From contig JAPDOI010000209.1 in NCBI GenBank assembly GCA_029168955.1, positions 310,001 to 374,000 of the forward strand: DNA of 64,000 nt, in the 5' to 3' direction. Position numbers and translations under genes: made by a program. Positions 49,647 to 61,911 of this stretch are shown piece after piece. Numbering within the stretch: position 1 is the stretch's first letter; each line of letters opens with the position of its first letter. Below the pieces are notes generated by a model. The model did not search any database. It was not told the DNA's origin and worked only from the letters and a program-made list of their open reading frames with translations. The stretch comes from Aplectana chamaeleonis. Its lineage: Eukaryota > Nematoda > Chromadorea > Rhabditida > Cosmocercidae.

Positions 49647-50090
49647 AGGCAGTGTTCATGAATATCGCACTCGATTTCGACCCAAAAATGGGATTTTTTG
49701 GTCGTGAGGTAACTAACAGTGAAGAAACAGCGAAGAAAAACGTCTAGAATCAGTCCAAATAACGGTTTCTAAATTCAGGGCGCAGACGAGAATCATGGGC
49801 CCAGCTGATTTCGGCAAGCGCGCGCTAATCGCGAAATCTGCGCGAATCGATCATGCTAAACGCCACAGAGTTGCTTGGCAATTTGCCATCGAAACGTGGG
49901 CGACGCCAGAAGCTCGTCCGATTGGGGGGCGGACCGGGATAGGTAGGCGCACCGGGATAGCTTTCAAAGCCGTTTTCATTGATTTGTAGCCAGTTTTCGT
50001 TGCTTCCTTCGAACCTATCCTCTATAGCACCTGCCAACTTAGTGTTTCACACCGAGACGTCGAGAACGAGATTTATCGTGAACACTGCCT
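49647..50090. mobile_element. AGGCAGTG-family MITE
   Basis: Ends AGGCAGTGTTCATGAATATC and the inverse of CGTGAACACTGCCT, with TTGA and TTAA borders. The interior includes TTGGTCGTGAGGTAAC, also found (inverted) at 12055-12075. Confidence 0.72.
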
Positions 50091-51433
50091 TTAACGATCT
50101 GTTTTCCGTACCCCGTGTTCAGTCGTTCTTCATTGGCTCTGATGAATGAGAATCAGAGAAACGATAGGTTTATTAGAAATATAGCGCGAACTGCGAGTTC
50201 CTTAAAGGAACAGTCCAAGCTCGTGGGTAAAATTTAATATTCTGGTCCTGCCGCTGTGTCTAGCAACCTTGATAAACGCGGAATCCCTATTTTTCATAAT
50301 AAGCGAGAAAAATCAAGCACCCATTCGATCCTCCCGTAAATCAGCACCCATTCGCTCCGCCCACACCAGAGTTTTCGTTCTCAGTAAGGACGAGATGCGC
50401 CATGGATTTCGATCAAAATCTACGTTCTTCGATTTGTTATCGGTCTACCTTTGTATTGTGGTCTTATACAGTACAATGACTTCGAATGACGGGAAAAAAC
50501 TGGACCAAGACAACTCGTCCATGAATTTCTCGCCGTTCTGATTCACAATTTTTGATGGCCCATAAAATACTCGTGGTGAGTCCTGAGCGATTTCGGACGC
50601 ACTAATGTGATCAGTGCAAAAATCTCTCCAAGATAAGTGGTAGAAGTAAAAAGCGAATCCGGGATTGGACTGAGCCTTCAAAGGCAGCAGCCACGCTTGA
50701 AAAAGTTGCTTAGATAATTACGCTGCTTGGGTCGTATGGCTGTACGTACATCCAGCCCATTCACTAATACTCTGTGTTTCTTGTTGTGCTTTGACGCGAA
50801 CTCAGTGCGCTTATATGTTACGGGGCTGAGCAGAGTGGCATCGCGAAGCGGCGCGGCCTCAAAATGGGGTGTCGTATCCAAATATCGCTGCGATCTATCA
50901 ATTCGGCTGCACAAAAGCTCCTTTTTGCGGCATTTCACATTTTTATAATTAAATTTGCCGCGGCATTCGCCGCTGCGGCAGAAGTATGGAAAGGGCGTAA
51001 GGAACGCAAAGTAGGAGTGCGATCCGTGCCGACTGTATGTATGCATATCATTTTTTAATAGCTGATAGATAGGTGCTCTCGTTGCTGGCCATGCAGTAAA
51101 AAAGCCCAAAGAAAAATAACTAGAAGGGCAAGGCTAGGCGAAACTGAAGCGAAATCAACCAAAAGCAGAAGACTCGAGTTGCGCGTAACCTTAACTATTC
51201 ACACGATACGCGTTCGCTTTGCGCCTAAGGCGCCATTCATTTTTCTCACCGACGGCGCGTCACACGCGGGCGTGGTGTTGGAGTACGAATGGCCTGGCGC
51301 TACGCCCTCGGCATGCGCATAACGCCCTCTCCGCCACGGTGGCGGCGGGTGTAACGACTTTTCATCATTTTGGTTTTTAACCAGTCATCAATTTCAATCA
51401 TGTTTCAAAATAAGTATGGTTTCTGAATTCGAT
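50091..51433. other. Repeat debris
   Basis: 50500-50640 matches the interior of the MITE at 10676. 50955-51000 ends GCGGCAGAAGTATGG, a lone end of the Harbinger-like family. 51200-51350 is GC-rich with no recognised content. Confidence 0.4.
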
Positions 51434-51552
51434 TCAGTCTGACGCATGGACCAGGCGGCTGGCCATGCGGTGTTGGCGGCATCACAGGCCGATGGGGTTT
51501 CGATCGCGCGGGCGGTTATCTGCCGTTGCAGCCTCGTCCATTCATCAGACTA
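51434..51552. mobile_element. Same MITE, copy 2
   Basis: Inverted relative to the other copies: starts AGTCTGACGCATGGACCAGG and ends TCCATTCATCAGACTAG. Confidence 0.65.
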
Positions 51553-51896
51553 GGATTACTACTTCAACTCTACTACCCTATGCTAGAACAGAAGATGTTT
51601 CTGGGGTAAAAGTGACAGTTTTGTGCAAGGAGTAACTATGACACCTTGACATTTGCAACATTTCGTAATAGTCTTGGTTCAAATGTTGCGCGACTTTGGA
51701 ACGTCTCGTATCCCAAAGTGCATTTGCACCTTCCAACCCAATTGGACTGATCGGTCAGGGACGCCTCCGTGTACGTCTGCCTCCTCCAATCTGTAGCACT
51801 GTATAATATGACTTCAGTACTCTGAAGTGCCCCGCTTGAAGCAATGAAGATTCATAGTACACTTCCGACCTGTCCGCGAACGCCGGCTACTCTCTC

Positions 51897-51962
51897 CTTA
51901 TTGTACAGCGCCGTGCAGCCCTGCGCCAGCTCTATCCAACTGAGCTGAACTCACGACCGTAA
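51897..51962 (-). repeat. tRNA-derived (SINE-like) head
   Basis: Minus strand GTTCAGCTCAGTTGGATAGA is a good box A region; the box B downstream is weak. No full cloverleaf. Confidence 0.4.
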
Positions 51963-52385
51963 ATCATTGCATATTCTTGGCGCACATTGTGGTTGGTAGC
52001 TCGCTTCTGAGGTTCACAACTGATCATGCTCATACTTGTCGTTTTTCTGGAGTCGTTCAAGTGTTTTTTTTTTCATACTTACATTGTCGTTCAAGTATTT
52101 TCTCATACATACTGTCTTTATCTACTGGAATTCCCCGTCACTGAGGACCTGAAGTTCACTCCGTTAAGGACAGTACCTCTGATGGCTTGCATTATTGTTC
52201 CGGGAACCGTCTGCTTTTGCTCCGCTTCAGCCGTCTGTGAATTTCGGAAACTTCCTTCAATTGAAGCACATCGTTGTCGGTGATTTTTTTCTATTTGCAA
52301 GGGAAGTATTCAAGGCGTAGTAGATGGTTCGACCTACGGAAACGAATTGTATAGTGAGTAGTATAGTCAGTATCTCTTGAGTATC

Positions 52386-52678
52386 TACTGTGCTTATCTG
52401 GGCCAAATTCTGGTCCGCAATTGCTTCTTGACACGCTTCGCGGCCGTACGCGCTGGAGTCAGTCGAGTTTCCAGCGACAAAGCCGACTCGATATGGCTTT
52501 TTTACGAAGTTTTCTCCAATTTTGTTTACTTTCCAATTTCTAAAATCCACCGAGAGTCAACAGATCGGCGGCTGCGGAGCTGGAAACTCTTCCGACTCAA
52601 ATGCGCGCGGCCGCAAAGCGTGTCGAGGCGCAGTTGCGGACCGGATTTCGGCCCAGAGAAACACAATATAGTAGAACA
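52386..52678. mobile_element. TA-flanked MITE, family D, copy 3
   Basis: Ends CTGTGCTTATCTGGGCCAAA and the inverse of an eroded form (GGCCCAGAGAAACACAA). The interior matches the copies at 9521 and 18483 but is in the opposite orientation. Confidence 0.8.
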
Positions 52679-52824
52679 TTGCAGTACTCCATCCCGAACA
52701 GCTGGTTCCAAAAGGATATGAGCGTTTTCAACGTTTCGCGAAATGGTAAGGGCACGAATCAGATATTTTTGTGGTGTTTTTTTTTAATCCGGATTTTGCT
52801 GAAACGTGTAGAATTCGCGCAATC

Positions 52825-52949
52825 ATTTTAGTCTGATGAATGGACGGGGCTATGACGGTAGATCACCCCGCGCGAATCGAAACTCCATCTTCCAGTGAGG
52901 CCACCAACCCCGCACGGCCAGCTGCGTGGTCCATGCGTCAGACTAAAAT
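52825..52949. mobile_element. Same MITE, copy 3
   Basis: Starts ATTTTAGTCTGATGAATGGA and ends GCGTCAGACTAAAAT; the interior has GGTAGATCACCCCGC as in copy 1. Confidence 0.7.
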
Positions 52950-52979
52950 GAAAGCGGAAACCATATGTAGGGGTACCAT

Positions 52980-53540
52980 ATGGGGTCCGTTTGTCAAAAC
53001 TCCGAGATTTACTGTAGGCTACGGTAGGTGATATGCCATTTAGTGGGCGAAACCTACCTTAGTATGTAGTTTGAAAATAGGCAGAAGTTGCTCACCACCC
53101 CGAGTAACCCCTGGGTCAAATTTCGAGTCACATCTGAGACCCTGATCAAATTACCGTATACCCATCGCAATCTACCTTTATCGGTAGAAAAACTGCAGAC
53201 CGACCTCAGATTCGTGTTAGGCTCATCAAATTACCCACAGACAATGATTTTGAGAAACATCTGTGATTGAGAAATCACAAAGTCTGAAAAAGGTGTTCTC
53301 TCCCAAACTTTGCTCAGAGGGGTTGTTTTGGGTGCATTCATTGAACACGCATATGAGGTTCGTTTATAAATTTTCGAAAGTTTACTGAGAGTTCTGGAAT
53401 GTACAAAAACCACACAAAAAACCACCGTTTCGAGCTTATAACTTCTCGGAACCAGTGGCTCGGGACGGGGTACTGCGCAGTTTTACTATATACGACCAAC
53501 AGATACTAGCAATACAAATTGTTTTCCCAGATCCGACCCA
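52980..53540. repeat. Family E fragment with one terminal arm
   Basis: GTAGGCTACGGTAGGTGA modules, then a right arm (GGGTACTGCGCAGTTTTACT, CAGATCCGACCCACG, TTGTATACG) matching the right end of 25107-28036. Its left arm was not found. Confidence 0.55.
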
Positions 53541-54211
53541 CGTTTTGTATACGTCCATTCTTAGTAGGATGGTGAGGATTTCCCCATTCTCCAAAACAAG
53601 CCATTCTTCAATAAGATTTTTTCGCAAATATCATTTCAACTCAACTCAAGACGTGAGCATAAACTTTGAGTAGTCCTTAGTGAGCTTTCGATTTCGATCA
53701 TCAGTACCAGTGGAGACAAAAAAGCGGCCGCTCCTTACTCTGTTAATCGAAGCTTACTAGAAGTACCCACGAGCTTACAAGGAAAGTATAAGTAGCGTAG
53801 GTTTGAACTAAGAAAGCTGGATGCAGTGTGAGAACGGCCATGTCCGGAACGGATGAGTAGGTGTTAGCTGCCTCAATCCACCGAAAATTTTCGGAAACTT
53901 CGAAACGGAATCCTGTTCAGCCGCTCTTATGACCCTCTGTTCGAAGTTTGGACAACGATTGAACAAAAAATGTTTCACAAAGAGTGATTAACCCCCTTTT
54001 ACATGGTTGAGAAGTCTGACGGGCAGTTCCTCTGAAATCTTGTGTAGAAGGCTTATCTGAGGCGCTGAGTACTAATATGGTATCCGTTTTCAGTTTTGCG
54101 GAATATTATGGTAGGTCACGGTAGCTAGACTCTGGTTCATTTCAAGTAAACTCTTGTTTTTGGTTATCACAGCGCGAAGCGGTGTCTTTTTCGTCGAAAT
54201 CTCCTTCTCCG

Positions 54212-54905
54212 CCAACGCGTAGCTAGATGCCTCACACGGAAACCGGAGATGCCCAGGGTTTCGGAGGCATCTAGTCTAATTTTGACACGAGAATTTACGT
54301 AAATTACGGAAAGTTTAGCCTCAGTTTGTGAAATTTTAGCTACAGCGCCCGCATATTCTACGTAAATTCTCGCTACAGCACTCGGTCGATCGACCCACCG
54401 AGTCCTGATCCCTATTTTATAGAAAAGCGATCCCCGCTGCGATCGAGCGCGTCACCGTTTCTTCCCCACGGCCTGCAGCTTCCCAGCAGTCTAAATTATC
54501 CCTAGCAAGGTCTTCCAGAGAGCGACATGGGGTCACCCTCCACGACCGCTCACAGAGTGTCAAAATATCCGTGGGTTGACTGGGCCAACACTGTTCAAAC
54601 GGCATCCCTACGTTCCGCGTAGCCTACGCGGGTTTGAGATTGCATTTCAACACAGACTGTCGCTAAATCCGTAGATTCTCGCTACAAAATTATAGCGAGA
54701 ATATATGGGTTTAGCGTCAAAGAGATCAATGTTTCGAATTTAGCCTTCGTTTTTACGTAGAATACGCGCAGAATTTGCAGCCTTGTAGCCTCGACACAAC
54801 AATATGCGGGTTTTAGCTATCGTAGCCGAAACCCGTATTTTACCGCTTTATCGAATGGGGCGGCGTTTCAGGCCGCGCCCTCGGGGGCATCTAGCTACTC
54901 GTTGG
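54212..54905. mobile_element. CCAACGCGTAGCTAGATGCC element
   Basis: Ends CCAACGCGTAGCTAGATGCC and the inverse of CCAACGAGTAGCTAGATGCC. The interior has several short inverted copies of ACGTAAATTCTCGCTACA. No protein recognised. Confidence 0.62.
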
Positions 54906-55329
54906 AAGAGTTATCACTAGTTACGTTTCACCGAGGCCCACCGCTCCTCTGCTGGTGATAATCGAAATCGATAGGTCACTAGAGATTTTCCAGGGTCTAA
55001 ATGACTGTGATCTGTAAACCATCGATGAAACGGAAAATGGAGCCCTCGTATTCATGTTAAACGTATCGAATAATCACTCGGAAATGAAGCTAGGGCTTAA
55101 AGATTTGACCTGGAGCGTTAAAATGGGGTTATGGAACATGAGTAGCTGTTCACTGATTCGAGTATCGCTATCTATTGCGATGTTGATGCGGTCGAAAATC
55201 CTTGCTGGGGAGTAAAACCTTGAATCTCGTGTGCCCAAGTCTCTTTGACTGCGATATGGCTATATCGCGCTGCCGAATGATAAAATGACGTACGGGATAT
55301 AATTTTTCATCGAAATAGAACAGTTTCGT

Positions 55330-55430
55330 AAATTTGCAGAAAAACCTCCACGAGGGGTTCGAACTTTCGTCGCACGCTCAACGGTACCCCTCCCTACCGA
55401 CTGCGCCATCTATGCTACCGTTTAAGCAGC
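55330..55430 (-). repeat. tRNA-derived (SINE-like) sequence
   Basis: Minus strand shows box A TGGCGCAGTCGGTAGG and box B AGTTCGAACCC at tRNA spacing, but the T-stem does not pair. Read as a SINE-like relic. Confidence 0.42.
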
Positions 55431-55568
55431 TTAGCCCTTTGAATACTAGTTGGAGGTTTGGTGACCGCCAAACTTTTCGAGCCCATAAGTCCGTAGGATC
55501 AATTATCCGCCGCTGGTCACCTATATTTCATATTAAACCATGTCAGGCATGAACGCTTCCATATGGTA

Positions 55569-56408
55569 CTACAGGGGGCGCTTTGAATATGGTGAAAAGG
55601 TTTCAAATGGTTTCAAATCTCATCCCGTCCACATATGAGCGTTTAATCACATTGTATAGTCTGTTCTTTACATTGAACCTCTCTCTACAAATGCACAAAG
55701 TTTCGGAGCGCAAAATGATTTTTGAAGCAAATAGTGAGCGTAGGCCTGGAGGGCCCCTGTGAGAATGAGTCGGCTTAGATAATTGTTGCTCGTCCACCCA
55801 TTAGACCGTAAAGAACTGCTCCAACGAGGTTATTCACAAGCAGAGGGTGTATGCTCGGAAACTTGTCATAGCTGAAGTCCTTAGACCATCGATTGAAAGA
55901 ATGCGATGGAAAATTGTAGAAATTAATTTTTGGCCCAGGTAGCTGAATTCGTGCCACTTCTTTTCGTTTGTCTGACGACGTACATGCGTCAAACTTGGAG
56001 CACAAGTGCACCTGAAGGTTTTTTATCGATCTGTACACATATTACCAACTTTTCTCCAAAATTGATCCATTATTGATTTTCTTGAAAATCAAGGAGAATT
56101 ACAAAGTTCGATGAACAATATTCGTTCGCATTTGACCACAATGTTAGTCGCTTGAATGTCTTCAGGGAATGCAAAAAATAACGAAAATGTGGATGCGCTG
56201 AAACAGACAGGGCCAACGTATGGAATTCTGCAACTTGCCCTCACCTTCTGTTAGTAGAGGATCTCAAGACTTCAGCTATGATGCGTTTTTAAGCAGACAC
56301 CTTCTGCTTCAAAATAGAAAAGAAAAACCACAGAACCGAATAGTCACGCACATATGTTGACGGGATGGAATTTGAAACCTTTCACCTTATTTAAAACGCA
56401 CCCTGTAG
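55569..56408. mobile_element. CTACAGGG inverted-repeat element
   Basis: Left end CTACAGGGGGCGCTTTGAAT and the inverse right end CTACAGGGTGCGTTTTAAAT, continuing through GGTTTCAAAT and CATCCCGTC for about 65 bp. A minus-strand frame at 56038-55775 lies wholly inside and may be decayed element coding sequence. Confidence 0.72.
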
Positions 56409-58149
56409 ATCTCTTGCCTTCAGACCAACGCTTCTTATATATGCTTCCCTTGTCAGATTCCACCATCCTTGAGTAGCTGCTAAAAGACGCCACATGTGTT
56501 TGATCATTCATTTTTCATTACCCATTCATCCCTCGGAGTTTATTGCTCTACTGGGCCATGTGCGCATCATTTATTCATATCGAATTAGCATTTCATCTCA
56601 GTGGTGATTTCTAGATGATATGTAAAAATTGTCATTTTTTATTAGAAAGTGTTTCATTCAGGCCAACCATTCCCTGTTGGTGTCGGTTATGATTGGGATA
56701 ACCGTGCTAATTAAATAAATGAGACCAAAGACCCCGCCGATTACGGGCGCAGCGCGTAGATCAGTTCCCCAGAGCCCATCTGATAATTACTCATTATCTA
56801 TCGGCTTAATTTTCTCGTTGCCAACAAGCAGCTCTGAATTGCAACACCATTCCATGCATTAGTCTGGACCACATGAAATCAGTGTTAGTCTGGATAAGTG
56901 TAATTTTGTCATTTTTACTATTAGAATTGTTCGTATGGGCTAAGGAACTTCTCAACAAGTAACTTGGAGCCTTTCACGCAACCCACTTTGTTTATTCTAC
57001 AAGTAACTCATTTATCCGCCCATTATTGTAAGTTGCGCGCAAGTTCGCAGTTAACATGTAACACTAAGTAATGGATAAAACAACCTGCGTGAAACATGTC
57101 GCAATATGTAAGATGCGTGAAGCCTTTGGGTAACTTGTGCCATTGTTCAGAAATCTCTGAGTGTGTGTGCGATCATTGAAGGGTATTTCGCTGGAGTTTG
57201 TTTGGAATCGGCATCCCATAGGACCTACCTCTCCGATTTTCTGCCAGAGTTCAATGATTTTCTCTGTGTGATGATGTCAGGTTGATTTCCCATGTGTCCG
57301 TCATTTCGCGCAAACATGTCATATCAGTCGCGAATGACGGACGTTGTCGGACATCCTCTCACCTCCAGCGAAACTTACCCAGTCCCCATTTGATGACCTT
57401 TGATATCATTGTAATGTACGAAAGTAGTATACTAAATTGTTAAAATGAGAAACCTCCCATTCTTGTGGTTGAGACATCCATTAAGAGATTGTTTTATAAG
57501 AATCCATGACATACGTTGTCTTGAAAAAATGCAGTCGAGAGAATTTCTCATTTCGCAAAAAAAATTCTTCATTCCATGAGCAGTAATGGTAATGTATTTT
57601 GTTAGTTCTCTTATTGTTCCTTGTCTCCTAGCGTCGCCACCTCGCGGCTTTACTTCGAGTTGCTCTAGCTTCATGTTTCTAGCGACGCCCAATCTATGGT
57701 AGGCCACAGCTTGTGAATCCAGTACGCAAAATGTGTTAGGAAGAGCTGGTTGCATTCTGATCGAAAATATAGAAGTGTAGCATTGTAGTGAGAAATCTAC
57801 CAGTGTTTTTCGAAATTTTCAATAGTCATTCGCAGCGTGCGGCAAAGTTAGTCCGGGATCCATATGAGAAATAATTTTGTTTTTAGATTGTTCAGAACGT
57901 CTTCTGAAAACCAATTTTTAGGTGCGATACAATCGATTGTATCACTTATGTTTCGAAGATCCTTTTCGACGATCTAAATCTTTTTCCTCTGATATGGGTC
58001 CCGGCCTAACTTTTCCGCACGTTGCTTCAATGTTAAAGGGACCACTTTGAACATAAAATGGAGTTTCGAAAAACGGTCTTTTGAAAGTTGTAGAGGGCGT
58101 AAAAATAAACTATCTAAAATTTTTAAATTTCACTCAGTCCTCACGGGTA
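56409..58149. other. Unassigned AT-rich region
   Basis: No splice-supported gene. The minus frame 57755-57432 lacks any domain. A short hairpin lies at 57295. Confidence 0.35.
57295..57344. repeat. Short hairpin
   Basis: GTCCGTCATTTCGCG and its inverse CGCGAATGACGGAC, 20 bp apart. Confidence 0.5.
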
Positions 58150-58570
58150 GATCAAAAACCACCAAAACAATGGGTTGCGGTAGGTAAAATGCCATTCAAT
58201 GCACCCTAACCTGACGAAATCCCCTAAAAAACAGGAAACGGACCTCAGATTCGTGTTCAGCGCCCCAAATTACCACCTGGGACGGAGTTTGGGCAAAAAA
58301 AAATTTCGACCTCTGAACCCCCAAAAATGGCCTTGAGCTTCGTTACCTCACGGGGCTCAAAAGGTCGAAAAAATTATGACCCAAACTTTGCTCTCGGAGG
58401 TTATTTGAAGTGCTCATGACGAATCTGAGGTTAGTTTATCGATTTTCGACAGATTACGGTAGATTGCGGTGGGTATACGGTAGTTGGGTCAAAGTCTCAG
58501 ATTTGACTCCAAATTTCTGAACGGGGGTCATTCGGGGTGCTGAGTGCGAATTTGATGTATTTTAAAATCT
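58150..58570. repeat. Family E interior fragment
   Basis: GATTACGGTAGATTGCGGTG and GGTCAAAGTCTCAGATTTGA modules like those of 26880-27010. Flanked by inverted copies of GAGTTTCGAAAAACGGTCTT (58065) / AAGACCGTTTTTCAAAACTC (58604). Confidence 0.5.
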
Positions 58571-59164
58571 CAAATTGTTTCTTCTTAACTCCTCTACAAC
58601 CCTCAAAAGACCGTTTTTCAAAACTCCATTTTATGTTCGGAGTGGTCCCTTGTTAGTAAGATATTCTAAAAAAATACTTGTAAATTCTGTTTTCATAACA
58701 ATCCTGGACATTATCATAGTTTTTAGGGCCCTAGCCAGTGTGGCGCACTTGCTGCGTCGCGAAATTTTGGGTACGTTTTTGGGTACGGACTGTCATATTT
58801 TGAATGTAGTTTTCGTACCACAAACTGCACCTGTGTGCCCTCAGAGCATCGAAAATGGTCAGCCTCGGGCCCATCCCAACTTGTAAGTAGCCTATAAAGG
58901 CTTACTAGTGGACGAAATTTTTGGAGATGTCAGCAGTAAACAGCGCTTTTCCAAATTAGACAACTATCAATCGTTTCCCAACTTAGCAAAAATGGGCGAA
59001 AAAAAACGATAAAAAAATCATCGGCCGTTTGAGCTAATGAACAGAGCGAACAGAGCGTTTGAGCTAATGAACAGCTAATGAACAGAGAACAACAACAGTG
59101 TAAAAAATGCGAGGATTGAAATTGGAAATACCAGCAATTGTTGAATATGAGTGAGCATGCCAAT

Positions 59165-59400
59165 AAAGTTGTTTACTGTTGTTCCTGGAGCCAGATTCCG
59201 GTCTGCATTCACGGACTACTGCTGTTGTATCACGCGACACGATGATAATCATGCTGGGAGAAAGGTGAGTCGTACCGGGACCAAGTGGTCTCTGCACGAT
59301 CATCATCCTATTGCGTGATGCAGCAGCCGCTTGCTGCAAATGCGGACCGGAATTTGGCTCCGAGGGCGACAGCATGGGCGACAGTATAATACTCATTGAT
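59165..59400. mobile_element. Family D-related inverted-repeat element
   Basis: Ends CTGGAGCCAGATTCCGGTCT and CGGACCGGAATTTGGCTCCG pair as inverted repeats and resemble the family D subterminal sequence CGGTCCG. A single-ended relative (CTCGGAGCCGAATCCCGGTC) lies at 42610-42660. Confidence 0.55.
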
Positions 59401-59558
59401 TAAAAGCCATTTATCTTAGTCTCGGGTCTACCTCGTCCTAAACATTCCCAATAATTGATCTCGTATTTCCTGCGTTTTGGTGGCCAATACGGCCCTGAAT
59501 AGGCCCGGCCTTGTCTCCTTGCGAACAGTGGCGGCGGCTCCTTTGCTGTTGAACTCAT
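59400..59558 (-). CDS. Uncharacterised 52-codon frame
   Basis: Reads MSSTAKEPPPLFARRQGRAY and continues basic and aromatic-rich to TAA. It lies just downstream of the frame at 60079-59633. It might be a small gene or an exon of the same unit. No family recognised. Confidence 0.2.
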   Translation of the reverse strand: MSSTAKEPPPLFARRQGRAYSGPYWPPKRRKYEINYWECLGRGRPETKINGF

Positions 59559-59632
59559 GAGAGGAACCGCTGTGCGACAATTAACGGACGCTGATTAGTG
59601 GCTTTCGGGAGGGGAGCTGTTCCAGCAACAAC

Positions 59633-60079
59633 TCACCATTGTCCTCCATAGCCCAAAATAGTTCTGACCCTACAGGGCAGACAAGGTGTGTTAGGGTCAT
59701 CTATCAATGGCGGTGACAGATGTCGGTCGTGTGGCTGGATTAGGCTGAATATCGAATAGCTCATAATAATGACCGCCCTGCTCCGCCCCAGCCTTCTGCA
59801 TGCTGTCATTTTCATGTCGTGTTTATCTATCCACACCTCCTGGACAACTCCTATGTACTTGAGGGGTGGGGCCGCGCGCGCACCGATTGCGCAACCACGA
59901 ACCTTGACATTCGTGCAGGTGATCCCGCCGTGATGGTCCCCTTGCCTTTGTTCGCATGCTCCCTCTTTAGAGCGCCATAAACATTTTTGTGGCCCCTTTA
60001 TGACTGCCAAAATGACCGATTTATTCGCGGTTTCTCTCCCGGAAGGGCTGCTGCTTTTAGAGGATTGCATTGCTTCCAC
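59633..60079 (-). CDS. Uncharacterised open frame
   Basis: A 148-codon minus-strand frame starting MEAMQSSKSSSPSGRETANK and running into a gtgagt donor at its end. Moderately GC-rich; no domain, signal peptide or membrane segment recognised. It may be a first exon or chance. Confidence 0.2.
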   Translation of the reverse strand: MEAMQSSKSSSPSGRETANKSVILAVIKGPQKCLWRSKEGACEQRQGDHHGGITCTNVKVRGCAIGARAAPPLKYIGVVQEVWIDKHDMKMTACRRLGRSRAVIIMSYSIFSLIQPHDRHLSPPLIDDPNTPCLPCRVRTILGYGGQW

Positions 60080-60780
60080 CTACTTCACTGCTGAATAGAC
60101 ATAGTGAATATTGGGATGTATGCCCTTTTGAGTGCACAGGGAAGGATATTAATTAACACAGCTTCGCTCACAATCTATCCTTTTTTGTGTCCTACTCCTG
60201 TGACTCGATGTTAGCCCTTTGCGTACCATTGTCTTTATGTGTTTTGCCTTTATTTTGCTCTATGAATCTCATTTAGTCCCAATGAGGTAGTCTAAATTCT
60301 GAATTTCCATTGTTGTCCTTTTCTTGTTTACCTCATTGTTTTTTTTTCGAATGAGTGGCACGTTATTCCATTATTAGTTCGATTGCACTCTAGCACTCAT
60401 TATAGCATCTCTTCAGCATCCTGATTTATTTTTCAGATTCAAAAAACCTCGAATTCAAGGGGTTATCGAAAAAGGGCGCTGAAAACTCGAGAAAGCGCAG
60501 TTTCTGACCAAAACTTACGAGCGACATTGGAGAAGTTGTATTTAGTAACTCTTTTTTTTCTAAGCTGACCAAAATAAAGTTACTTACTGAAATGCTATCG
60601 TTATTGAAGTATAGCTCTTTTGCTTAGGATCGTTTAATGAATTTTCTGAAATATAATCAAGCAGTTATACAATAGATTTTAACTGAAAACAATTTCATGT
60701 CGTGAATATTCAGCATGATTGAAGTTTCAGTCATTCAATTGATTGAATACTGAAGATGCAATGCATTACGTTCATTGTAT

Positions 60781-60866
60781 GGTCCGTGTCACTCCATTTA
60801 GGAAGCCGCTACGCTGCTAGAAATCTTCGATTTCTACTTTTCTGCCAAGCTGCGTAGCGGCTTTAT
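60781..60866. repeat. Short hairpin of the GCCGCGACGCTGC family
   Basis: GGTCCGTGTCACTCC, then GAAGCCGCTACGCTGCTAGA and the inverse AAGCTGCGTAGCGGCTTTA. Related sequence lies at 18090 and 32580. Confidence 0.6.
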
Positions 60867-61104
60867 GGATCGAAAGATAAAAAAAGAACTCCCTACACCG
60901 CAACACAGCGAATTTGGAATATTCAAGAAATATCTGTGTGCCCACGCAGAATCTCTTATAATGTTCAACCCAAAGCTTGATGATCTCGATAGTCTTTCGA
61001 AAGTCCGCTTCAATCGTTGTTCTCATCATAAGAAGATCCTTTTCCTTGAAAATTTTGTGCATAATTACCACATGTTCTCGCAGAGTAATATTTACAACTA
61101 CTAG
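60865..61104 (+). CDS. Uncharacterised open frame beside a hairpin
   Basis: A 79-codon plus-strand frame whose ATG lies inside the right arm of the hairpin at 60781-60866. A longer frame exists on the opposite strand (61158-60817), so neither is secure. Confidence 0.15.
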   Translation: MDRKIKKELPTPQHSEFGIFKKYLCAHAESLIMFNPKLDDLDSLSKVRFNRCSHHKKILFLENFVHNYHMFSQSNIYNY

Positions 61105-61274
61105 TTTGTTCCACGTCCAATTATTTTTTCCACAATAAAAACCAGGCGCGGGTGTCAAGCCTCAACTACTGAAAGCTCCATTCTTCTAAAGAAGACTCGC
61201 GCGATACATCTGCTGCTCCTCTACACTTTGAGTGATTAACGTGAGTATTTTACGAGAATGCGAAAAAAAGTTCG

Positions 61275-61350
61275 GCTTGGATTCGAAACCATGACCTCAT
61301 TTCTCACTGCAGCGCCCACTGTCACTGCACCAGCAGCCCATGGTGGGTGT
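61275..61350 (-). repeat. tRNA-derived (SINE-like) sequence
   Basis: Minus strand GCTGCTGGTGCAGTGACAGT and box B GGTTTCGAATCC. Arms do not pair fully. Confidence 0.38.
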
Positions 61351-61629
61351 CACCGTGGAAATTCGAATTCTACGTCAATAATTGGACCTGAGAACGTATA
61401 ATTCATTTGAAATGGCCTTTTTGTGTAAGTATGAGCTTCGCGTAAACCACTCGTATTATGATCCCACATATGCTTTCCAACGGGTTCGGATCGGGACATT
61501 GAATATCATCGCCATTCCAAACATTAATATTATAGCGAACTAAAGAGATCATATTCTGAAAGTCATGGATGCGTCATAGGTTTCCCAACACCCCTCCTGG
61601 CATTGAAGTGTATGAATACCCGTAAAAAC

Positions 61630-61872
61630 TTTGAAAGTCTATCCGAATAAAAATGTCCGCCCACGCGGTCGGCGTGCGTGTCGAGCAGCCACCGACACGC
61701 CGTTACTCGCCACTTTGAATCTATTTTCAGGAATATAAGACGAGCAGTGAATAATATGGTAGTCAGCTGTTTGCAGCCGTGGGAAGACTGGTTTGAAAAA
61801 ATGGATTAGATTCGGCCACTGGACACGCACGCCGACCGCGTGGGCGGACAGTCTCATTTGGACAGACTTTAG
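61630..61872. mobile_element. 243-bp inverted-repeat MITE
   Basis: Arms AAAGTCTATCCGAATAAAAA and GTCCGCCCACGCGGTCGGCG pair with the inverse right end (CTAAAGTCTGTCCAAATGAG on the minus strand). The GC-rich core GGTCGGCGTGCGTGTC is perfect. Confidence 0.7.
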
Positions 61873-61911
61873 TAAATCTATACTGTTCGTTTGGCCATCA
61901 ACCCTCGCCTT

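Noticed and set aside
59064..59396. 110-codon minus-strand frame
   Set aside because: Mostly inside the family D-related inverted-repeat element.
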